This document shows positions 1 through 5,788 of a DNA stretch of 10,053 bases, piece after piece (position 1 is the stretch's first letter; each line of letters opens with the position of its first letter). The DNA comes from Monoraphidium neglectum (taxonomy: Eukaryota; Chlorophyta; Chlorophyceae; Sphaeropleales; Selenastraceae). The stretch spans positions 1 to 10,053 of the forward strand of contig NW_014011421.1 of NCBI RefSeq assembly GCF_000611645.1, read 5' to 3'. The position numbers were made by a program, and so were the translations under genes. The notes beneath the pieces were generated by a model. It saw nothing but the letters and a program-made list of their open reading frames with translations, did no database searches and had not been told where the DNA came from.

Positions 1-378
1 GGGCTGGGAGGGGGGTTGACGTGCTGTTGAGGGGTGCCCCGCCGCAGGTGAGGGCGCCCCCAATAGCGCTGACTTTCGGGGGGCGCGTGGCAACAACTCG
101 AATCGACCGATCGCCGCAGATCCAGGGCATTCGCATGGGGGGGTGCGTGCTGCAAGCAGCGGTCTCTGCGGGATCAGTCCAGGATCGGACACTACAAGAT
201 CACGGCCAGATCACAGCCAGATCATGGCCAGATCACGGCCAGATCACGGCCGTTGCCGACCTTGTCGACGCTCTGGCGGTCTCTGTGCCTGTTGCCGATC
301 CGCAGGAGCTCGTTGAAGGGCGCCAGAGGGGGGCACGTCTGGGTCTGGGATGTCAAACATGAGCAAGCGTATACATGA
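1..378. other. Left-end stretch without a supported gene
   Basis: Apart from the 11-bp tandem repeat at 197-251, only short open frames typical of GC-rich DNA are seen, with no start and splice combination worth calling. Confidence 0.5.
197..251 (+). repeat. 11-bp tandem repeat, five units
   Basis: Five consecutive 11-bp units AGATCACGGCC, with single changes in unit 2 (ACAGCC) and unit 3 (ATGGCC). Confidence 0.9.
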
Positions 379-492
379 ATTTATGAAATTAGGGTTGTGA
401 ATCAAGAAATGAGGGCAATGAATGATGGAATGGGGGCAATACATTATGAAATGAGGGCAATAAAGGAAGCGATTGGGCAAGAGGTTAAACAG
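379..492 (+). repeat. 21-bp minisatellite with heptad coding pattern
   Basis: Three clear 21-bp units at 409-429, 430-450 and 451-471 (each starting ATGRGGGCAAT) have degenerate units on either side. One plus frame, open from 379, reads them as heptads MRAMNDG, MGAIHYE and MRAIKEA with hydrophobic residues every 3-4 positions, as in a coiled coil. The stretch is far AT-richer than its surroundings. It could be an exon fragment or a non-coding repeat. No ATG-to-splice model was found. Confidence 0.45.
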
Positions 493-860
493 GGCAGATG
501 GATGGATGGATTGGGTGCTTCAAGAGGAGCGAGCCCCAGAAGGCTGACTGTGGGGTGTCGCTTCCGCGCCACCACTGGCTGCAGCCGCATTGTGGGGCCC
601 GAATCTGCTACTGCACACACGGCCCTGAAGCCAGCCGCGTCGCGGCCGATCCCGTCCCCAACCCAGGCACAACAGCCCTGCGTCCCCTGCTGCGATATTC
701 CCTCCCGACCCTCCCCTGCTCCGAGTCCAGCCGGTGGGTGCGACGCCTGACTCGCAACACCCGCCTTCTGACGGGCCCACACATGGCTGTCAGTCGATTT
801 CGGCTGACCCGGCGTCGCACACACATTTGCAGCCAGATTGCGGTACATCTGAACCAGAAC

Positions 861-962
861 CTATTCTGCAGCTGCATCGTGGCGCACCAAGAGGCAGTGG
901 CGGTGCAGCGTGCCGACGAAGTCCCTCAGTTTGACCTTGTCCACCTGGGCCGCCTCCAGGAT
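861..962 (-). pseudogene. Minus-strand exon-like fragment, possible 3' exon or relic
   Basis: On the minus strand, an acceptor-like TGAGGTCAG precedes 962, after a pyrimidine-rich stretch. It is followed by 33 codons and TAG at 863-861, containing ILEAAQVDKVKLRDFVGTLH. Nearly every codon in it ends in G or C (GTG GAC AAG GTC, CTG CAC CGC CAC). The antisense plus frame is also open but has clearly lower GC in codon position 3. No upstream exon could be joined with confidence, so it may be the last exon of an unplaced minus-strand gene or a leftover fragment. Confidence 0.3.
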
Positions 963-1238
963 CTGACCTCAGGTCAAGATCATTATCAGAGGGTGGAGTT
1001 GGGAGGAGACATCAAAAAAGCCGTCGAGTTGGCCGGTTATGCATGGACGGGCGAGCAGCGAGGGCGGAGGGCGCGACGCTGACGAGGATTCGGGCGGGCA
1101 GGTGGATTGGTTGTTGCTCGTCACCAGCTGCGGTCGCGCACTTCACATGACTCGTGCGAACAAGTACATACGCGTTTGTGTGATCATCACGCCCCGCTTG
1201 CCTGACGCCAGGGACCAGCAACAGCCCCAGATGCGCCG

Positions 1239-1295
1239 CTAGTGCCAGTTGCGGGCCTTGCGCCGCTGCTGCTTGACGCCCAACACTGCGCCACC
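1239..1295 (-). pseudogene. Minus-strand exon-like C-terminal fragment
   Basis: After an acceptor-like GCACTGCAG, the minus strand reads GAVLGVKQQRRKARNWH and then TAG (1241-1239), with almost all codons GC-ending. An in-frame stop at 1331-1329 means an upstream exon would be required, and none was found. This may be a relic or chance. Confidence 0.2.
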
Positions 1296-1338
1296 CCTGC
1301 AGTGCAGCACGCTGGGGGCTTCTGGACTTTAGTAACGT

Positions 1339-1668
1339 ATGCTATCGCTGCCAATTGCGCTGATAGGCGCCTCATCTGTTAGCACGCGGCCAGGCGCGAG
1401 CGCTCAGTTGTTGAAAGACGTTCGTGCCACCAGCCTCCGCCCCAATATTTACTATTTCGATGCAGAAAATCATTACCATGATCTGTTATCCGAAGAGCAA
1501 TCGCTGCAAAAGCCCTGGGGCCGCATGCGCACTCAGGTGCCGACCAGTGACGACCGGAGCTTGTCATTTGTCATCATGTCAAATCCGCGCCTTGAACTTA
1601 TATGGCTACCTATGCAAGTAGACCACTTCAAGGGGAAAACGGAAACACGCTCTTCTCTACCTTGCTGA
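1339..1668 (+). CDS. Small hypothetical ORF, 109 codons, lower GC
   Basis: ATG to TGA, single exon, no family recognised. The peptide has a varied, globular-looking composition (NIYYFDAENHYHDLLSEEQS, WGRMRTQVP, LSFVIMSNPRLELIWLP). It is unlike the Arg/Pro/Gly-rich translations of neighbouring non-coding frames, and it uses many A/T-ending codons (AAT ATT TAC TAT, GAA GAG CAA). It stands out from the GC-rich surroundings, which may mean transferred or foreign DNA, an AT-rich exon or chance. Its 3' end enters the conserved upstream part of unit 1 (from 1619), where unit 2 has no matching ORF. The coding status is unproven. Confidence 0.28.
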   Translation: MLSLPIALIGASSVSTRPGASAQLLKDVRATSLRPNIYYFDAENHYHDLLSEEQSLQKPWGRMRTQVPTSDDRSLSFVIMSNPRLELIWLPMQVDHFKGKTETRSSLPC

Positions 1669-1706
1669 GCGCGTGTCCCTGCAGTGGGCGATCTGCGTGG
1701 GCTAGC

Positions 1707-1739
1707 ATGACGCAGCCCGTCCGATTCGTTGGGTTTTGA
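1707..1739 (+). promoter_or_regulatory. Upstream ORF of copy 1 (10 codons)
   Basis: ATG to TGA encodes MTQPVRFVGF. It is in the same frame as the main ORF and stops six bases before the main ATG. Its ATG has A at -3 (AGCATGA), a better context than the main ATG, which has T at -3. Copy 2 keeps the same uORF with two residue changes. A regulatory role through reinitiation, leaky scanning or readthrough is inference. Confidence 0.4.
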
Positions 1740-1745
1740 GCATCT

Positions 1746-2622
1746 ATGGCCCTTTGCGCGAGCCGCGGCTGGGGCGCTCAGCTGCCGTCCACCCCAAGCC
1801 GTGTGCGCGCACGTGGCTGCCTAGCTGGCGCCTGCCGCTGCCCGCCGCGCCTGCCGCGGCACACATCGCCAGCCGCCCCAGCGTCCCTGCCGTCTGGGGC
1901 GGCGGCTGCAGCAGCGCCAGGTTCAGAGGCGGGCTCAACGGTGGCAGCGCCGGGCGGGCTGCCGCCCTGTGTGACAACGGCGCTCTGGACGGCTGCGGGC
2001 GTCGCTGCCATCATGTTCCTCGTAGGCATGGCGTTCGCGCTGGGGGCGTTCGTCTGGAAGGTGGGCAGGGGGCGGCCGCTCGCAGGACGCCTGCGTCCCG
2101 TGCGACGCCCTCGCGTATCACGCTGCGGCGTGCCACCGGACATGGGGGTGTCCGCTTTTGGGTGTAGGCGCCACCGTCACGTGTGGGCGTCACCAGGGCC
2201 CGCTGAGGTGCCAGCCGACCCCTGTACCCCACGGCTGCGCAGCGCAACTCTGCACTGCTGCCCCCACCCTCTCTCACCTGCCCTGGATGCAGGGCGCCCT
2301 AAAATTTGCCCTTTCCACGCCTGGAGGGGAGTCATCGCAGGTGGAGGCCGCGAAGTTTGCGGCCGCAGCGGCGGTGGCGGCAGTCGGCATGCCTGTCGGC
2401 GCTATTGTTGGACTAGGCATATTGCTCCGCCAGCAGGCGCAGATCCTGGAGGAACTCAGGGAGGATATCAGGAGTTCCCAGCGAGATCTCACAGCTGTGA
2501 TCCGCGGCCAGCACGAGCAGGCGGTGCAGACGAAGACGACGCACGTCAATGCGCAGGCGCGCCGCATCGACACCTTCACGGGGCCTGGCAGCCAGGGCAG
2601 GCGCAACGGCAAGGCTTGCTGA
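1746..2622 (+). CDS. Two-exon gene, copy 1: putative organelle-targeted membrane protein with C-terminal coiled coil
   Basis: Join of 1746-2060 and 2293-2622, giving 214 aa; the family is not recognised. Residues 1 to about 74 are rich in Arg, Ser, Ala and Pro with no acidic residue before Glu61, like an algal chloroplast or mitochondrial transit peptide (inference). Residues about 76-104 form a hydrophobic segment ending FVWK, and 126-150 (starting KFAAAAAVAAVG) a second. Residues about 151-200 are charged and helical with coiled-coil spacing, and the C-terminus is GKAC. A phase-0 intron lies between Lys105 and Gly106. The paralogue at 4578-5455 supports frame and splicing: exon 1 has identical length, and residues 76-96 differ only by four synonymous changes (ACA/ACG, GCC/GCG, TTC/TTT, GTA/GTG). 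An in-frame TGA sits two codons before the ATG, which fixes the start unless translation reads through it. The likely topology is two membrane spans, or one span plus an Ala-rich amphipathic segment. Function is unknown. Confidence 0.68.
2061..2292 (+). other. Intron of copy 1 (232 bp, phase 0)
   Basis: The donor is AAG|GTGGGC and the acceptor TGGATGCAG|GGC, behind a pyrimidine-rich stretch. Both sites recur in copy 2, and removing the intron joins the two conserved frames in phase. Reading through the intron in copy 1 would need a shift between the exon 1 and exon 2 frames. The open frame inside the intron (from 2158) runs into exon 2 here but not in copy 2, so it is not a conserved coding extension. 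A second in-phase acceptor (TCGCAG|GTG at 2340) is also present in copy 2 and would remove 16 residues. Confidence 0.65.
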
Positions 2623-2637
2623 GGCAGAAGCCCAGGC

Positions 2638-2664
2638 GCTCAGCGGGGCCAGGCCCCGCTCAGC
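2638..2664 (+). promoter_or_regulatory. 3' hairpin downstream of copy 1 stop
   Basis: AGCGGGGC (2642-2649) pairs with GCCCCGCT (2653-2660) around loop CAG, giving an 8-bp GC-rich stem. Three more pairs (GCT 2638-2640 with AGC 2662-2664) lie outside a C/C mismatch. It begins 16 bases after the stop, within the likely 3' UTR. The same structure is present in copy 2 with a compensating pair. Confidence 0.45.
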
Positions 2665-2820
2665 ACTCAACCGCCGCCTGCGGTGGCCTAGGAAGGCCTC
2701 CTGGGAGTTGCGGCCCCGTGCCCCGCTGGCTGCAGTTGTCGGGCCCTCCCATGCGCCCAGCCCCTTCATCCAAGCGCTCCCAAGTTGAATGCTTGTGTTT
2801 TGGCTGCCCTTTGTTGCAGC

Positions 2821-3357
2821 CCTGCGCCGCGGCGCGCTGGGTGTAAATGAGGTGGCAGGCACGCTGCTCCATCATGCACAACAGCACATACAGACCAGTG
2901 GCAACTAGTGTCTCGTTGCAAATTTCTTCCGGCATGTCGGGCCAAATGGGGTCGGACTTGCATCCTGGCTTCGACCCAGCTGATTGCGGCAGCTGGAGGG
3001 GCACTGCCTGCGTATAGCCTTGCGCGCACGATGCCTGCGCGCTTTTCGGCATCCTCCCTGCATGATTCTGGCTTCCCTATTCAGGCTCACATCCGGCGTG
3101 GGCTACATGCCATGCAATACCCACATCCAGAGGTACCATGTGAGAGGATCAGGATTGTTACATGCGAGCCCTAGTGGCTGGTGGTTGCAGCCCTACTATG
3201 GTAGACCCCCTCATGCAGCAACAGAGATGGATGAGCACCCAGCATGCAGCCTGCAAATGCAGCAGGAACATCAGTGCCCTATGCAGCGTGGGGCACATGC
3301 CTTGCTAGGCCCAGTTCATTGTGCAGTGACCAACCCAGCTCAGGCGGTGGTCGCAGC
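2821..3357. mobile_element. 537-bp extra segment in unit 1, flanked by 8-bp near-direct repeats
   Basis: Unit 2 reads GGTTGCAGCAGGCC without interruption (5641-5654). In unit 1 the same junction is split: GTTGCAGC at 2813-2820, then 537 bp, then GTCGCAGC at 3350-3357 followed by AGGCC. This fits an insertion with an 8-bp target duplication in unit 1, or a microhomology deletion in unit 2. No terminal inverted repeats and no recognisable transposase are visible. The minus strand has an exon-like frame over 2842-2990 (for example DPIWPDMPEEICNE). If mobile, it is a non-autonomous or degraded element. Confidence 0.35.
2842..2846 (+). terminator. Possible polyadenylation signal TGTAA for copy 1
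   Basis: TGTAA is the usual polyadenylation signal in chlorophyte nuclear genes. This one is the first after the copy 1 stop, about 220 bases downstream. It lies inside the 537-bp segment that copy 2 lacks, and no TGTAA follows copy 2 until 6225. A five-base match is weak on its own. Confidence 0.25.
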
Positions 3358-3522
3358 AGGCCAGATCAGCTCAGCCTATCAGGCATAAATTCCCGCAGGC
3401 TAGGGGGTTAGGCAATGGCGGTTAGGCACTGGGGTCAGCTTGCGTGCAGCGCATCCGTCACCATCCAGCCAGCCAGGCGCCAGCCACGCTAGGCACCCAC
3501 GGCGACACACGCCTGCTGTGAC

Positions 3523-3573
3523 GCGACGCGCTCCTGCATGCGACGCGCTCCTGCGTGCGACGCGCTGGTGGCG
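3523..3573 (+). repeat. 17-bp tandem repeat, three units
   Basis: Units at 3523-3539, 3540-3556 and 3557-3573 share GCGACGCGCT. The first two differ at one base (CTCCTGCAT against CTCCTGCGT), and the third is diverged at its end. The array lies just beyond the right edge of unit 1. Confidence 0.75.
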
Positions 3574-4144
3574 TGAAGCGGGTTCCTTGCTGTGAAGCCT
3601 CACCTGCCTTGCGGGGCACAGGTTGTGCGCGCGCATGTTGGCGTGTGGGGCAGCGGCTGCTTGGGGCCACTTTGCCTTGCCTGTCTGCGCCTTGCATCGC
3701 CTCTTTGGGGCTGCCTCTCTCCCCCTTGTGTCCCTGCCCTCCTCTCAACCTGTAACTCATGCTACGTCATGCCCCCACACCCTGCTGGCAGTTCGCTGAT
3801 ATCTGCCTCTGTTTATTGTCCAACGTATGTACGCGGGCAAAGTGCACACAGGTCGCCTCGGCGGACGCCCTCACATCTTGCACCCAGCAGCGCTGAGACA
3901 AACGCGACCTTGGCGTACACGCGCAGCCATTGGCACCCCGTCAAGCCAAACCATGATGATGACGGGGCCAGGGCTTGGCCGACTGCATGCAGCATCGTTA
4001 TGTGCGTGCTAGTACCAAGCGAGATGAAACGTGAAGGAACTGCTCTACATCACGGCTCGGACGCCTCCCCAACCACAACCGGCCGCCGGCGCCTGCTGCC
4101 TCGAGCGCGCAAGCAACGCTAACACTACTAAGCACACCACGCCG

Positions 4145-4226
4145 CAGGTGGTGGACCACTGTGCCAGGGCACCCTGCCTGAGCGGCTGGCCCCAGTGGGG
4201 ACGGCCTTGAGAAAGTCCACAGCCTC
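4145..4226 (+). repeat. Dispersed repeat copy A (inverted partner at 7141-7223)
   Basis: Starts CAGGTGGTG, contains GCACCCTGCCTGAGCGGCTG and ends AGCCTC. It aligns over its full length with the reverse complement of 7141-7223 at roughly three quarters identity by eye. One shared frame reads GTLPERLAP in both copies. Copy A then meets a stop codon. It may be a relic of a mobile element or gene. Confidence 0.6.
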
Positions 4227-4248
4227 TGACCGGCCTTGAGACAGTCCA
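4202..4248 (+). repeat. Two-unit direct repeat, period 29 bp
   Basis: CGGCCTTGAGAAAGTCCA at 4202-4219 and CGGCCTTGAGACAGTCCA at 4231-4248 differ at one base. They overlap the right part of the dispersed repeat at 4145-4226. Confidence 0.7.
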
Positions 4249-4538
4249 GGCGCACGCACACGCATGCACACTGCCTCGCTGCATGTGAGCCACGCATGCC
4301 CCGGCCTTGTCCTGGGCTTGGCCTGGGTCTGCCCCCGTCTTCCGCTGCAGGGAGCCCTGCAGCCCTACGGTATTGATCCGCGGCAGAAAGACATGTTCTG
4401 CCTTTCCGCAACACCAGAAGTGCCCTTACAAAAGCCGCGATTCGAATTTAGAAGGCACTTTTCGCGAATAGACCGCTTCAAGGCGCTATTTGCCAGAAAT
4501 CGGAAACACGCTTTGTGCCACGATCTGCGGGGGCCAGC

Positions 4539-4571
4539 ATGACGCAGCCCATACGATTCGCTGGGTTTTGA
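4539..4571 (+). promoter_or_regulatory. Upstream ORF of copy 2 (10 codons)
   Basis: Encodes MTQPIRFAGF. It has the same length, frame, stop codon and six-base spacing to the main ATG (4578) as in copy 1. Differences from copy 1 are GTC to ATA (Val to Ile) and GTT to GCT (Val to Ala). Confidence 0.4.
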
Positions 4572-4577
4572 GCATCT

Positions 4578-5455
4578 ATGGCTTTATGCGCGAGCCGCGG
4601 CTGGGGCGCCCAGCTGCCGTCCACCCCAAGCCGGGTGCGCGCACGTGGCCGCCTAGCTGGCGCCTGCCGCTGCCTGCCGCGCCTGCCGCGGCGCACATCG
4701 TCAGCCGCCCCAGCGTCGCTGCCATCTCGGGCGGCGGGTGCAGCAGCGCCAGGTCCAGGGGCGGGCTCGCGGGTGGCAGCGCCGGGCGGGCTGCCGCCCT
4801 GGGTGACGACGGCGCTCTGGACGGCTGCGGGCGTCGCTGCGATCATGTTTCTCGTGGGCATGGCGCTTTGGCTGGGGGCGGTCGTTTGGAAGGTGGGCAG
4901 GCGGCGGCAGCTCGCACGATGCCTGCGCGCCGTGCAATCTCCATATCATGCTGCAGCGTTTGACCTGTTCCCTATTAGGTGTGGGCGCCACCGTCCTGTG
5001 TGGGCGCCACCGGGGCCCGCTGAGGTGCCAGCCGACCCCTGTGCCCCACGGCTGCACAGCCCAACTCCGCCCCGATGCTTCCAACCCTCTCTCCCCTGCC
5101 TTGGGTGCAGGGAGCCCTGCATTTTGCCCTGTCCGTGCCTGGAGGGGAGTCGTCGCAGGTGGAGGCAGTGAAATTTGCGGCTGCAGCCGCGGTGGTGGCA
5201 GTCGGCGTGCCGATCGCCGCTGTCGCCGGGGCAGCGGCATTGTTCAGTGTTTTGGCGCAAATCCAGGAGGGGCAGGTGCAGATCCAGGAGAAACTCAGGG
5301 AGGAATTCAGGGGGTCGCAGCGCGAGCTCACAGCTGTGATCCTTGGCCAGCAGGAGGTGCAGAAGCAGACTGCACGCGTCGATGCGCAGGCGAGCCGCAT
5401 CGACACCCTTGCGGGGCCTGGCAGCCAGAGCGGGCGCGACGGCAAGCCTTGCTGA
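4578..5455 (+). CDS. Two-exon gene, copy 2: paralogue of the 1746-2622 gene
   Basis: Join of 4578-4892 and 5111-5455, giving 219 aa. The layout is the same as copy 1: Arg/Ser/Ala-rich transit-like residues 1-74, hydrophobic segment 76-104 (ending VVWK), hydrophobic segment about 126-153, coiled coil about 154-205, C-terminus GKPC. The first 29 codons differ from copy 1 at one residue (Cys25 becomes Arg). The transit-like part then varies more, while residues 76-96 are identical. Copy 2 has one additional seven-residue block in the coiled coil (IQEGQVQ, residues 156-162) and lacks two residues near position 188, which accounts for the length difference. The start is chosen as in copy 1: an in-frame TGA two codons upstream, then GCATCTATGGC. 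Both copies look intact, with open frames and kept splice sites, so neither appears to be a pseudogene. Product function is unknown. A role in an organelle membrane is inference from the N-terminus and hydrophobic segments only. Confidence 0.68.
4893..5110 (+). other. Intron of copy 2 (218 bp, phase 0)
   Basis: The donor is AAG|GTGGGC and the acceptor GGGTGCAG|GGA. The position and phase are the same as in copy 1. The first third has diverged strongly from copy 1, but bases about 4977-5070 match 2160-2252 of the copy 1 intron at roughly 90 percent by eye, as well as the exons do. Confidence 0.65.
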
Positions 5456-5474
5456 GGCGGACGGAAGCCCAGGC

Positions 5475-5501
5475 GCTCAGCGGGGTGAGACCCCGCTCAG
5501 C
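5475..5501 (+). promoter_or_regulatory. 3' hairpin downstream of copy 2 stop
   Basis: AGCGGGGT (5479-5486) pairs with ACCCCGCT (5490-5497) around loop GAG, with the same outer GCT/AGC pairs and C/C mismatch as copy 1. The top pair is T-A here and C-G in copy 1, so both bases changed together. Confidence 0.45.
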
Positions 5502-5788
5502 ACTTCCCGGCCAACTATGAGTAAGGCCTCTCAGGAGTTGCACCGCCGGGCCCCGCTGGATGCAGTGGTCGGGCCCTCCCATGTGCCCAGCCCCCTCATC
5601 CAAGCGCTCCCAAGTGGATTGCTTGTGTTCTTTCGTAGATGGTTGCAGCAGGCCAGATCAGCTCAGCCCAGCATGCATGATTGCTCTTGTTAGCAGGATT
5701 TAGCACTGGCGGTCAAACGCTGGGGTCAGCTTGCGTGCAGCGCGTCACCATCCAGGCAGCCAGGCGCCAGCCACGCCAGGCGCCCACT

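Larger units (their letters stand above)
1619..3501. repeat. Duplicated unit 1 (direct repeat with 4469-5788)
   Basis: Homology starts near TAGACCRCTTCAAGG (1619 and 4469), covers the uORF, both exons, the intron and the 3' hairpin, and resumes beyond a 537-bp extra segment at GCAGGCCAGATCAGCTCAGCC, ending near GCCAGCCACG. The two units lie in the same orientation about 2.85 kb apart and are separated by unrelated sequence, so this is a dispersed tandem-type gene duplication. Confidence 0.75.
3502..4468. other. Spacer between the duplicated units
   Basis: Holds the 17-bp tandem repeat, a pyrimidine-rich stretch (about 3670-3750) followed by TGTAA at 3752, dispersed repeat copy A and the 29-bp repeat. 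The open frame 3592-4122 is low-complexity and not persuasive. The spacer shows no clear similarity to the unit sequences apart from a short GCAGGGAGCCCTGCA motif near 4348. Confidence 0.5.
4469..5788. repeat. Duplicated unit 2 (direct repeat with 1619-3501)
   Basis: Second copy of the unit, without the extra 537 bp downstream of the gene. Sequence beyond 5788 no longer matches the bases beyond 3501. Confidence 0.75.

Noticed and set aside
498..1082. 194-codon plus-strand ORF
   Set aside because: Its most protein-like part lies exactly antisense to the 861-962 minus fragment, which has clearly higher third-position GC, so the plus frame is probably a shadow.
1746..2846. Unspliced 366-codon ORF through exon 1 and beyond
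   Set aside because: It runs through a good conserved donor at 2061 and out of the exon 2 frame, and copy 2 does not keep the downstream frame. The two-exon model explains the conserved residues better.
3592..4122. 176-codon plus-strand ORF
   Set aside because: It begins in GC-rich low-complexity sequence, is Cys/Pro/Ser-rich, and has no domain or splice support.
4340..4360. GCAGGGAGCCCTGCA motif resembling the copy 2 acceptor and exon 2 start
   Set aside because: Only about 15 bases match and the following sequence is unrelated, so it is not a partial third gene copy.
4490..4963. Alternative open frame over exon 1 (also open in copy 1 from 1736)
   Set aside because: The differences between copies are mostly synonymous in the 1746/4578 frame, and only that frame joins the conserved exon 2 in phase.
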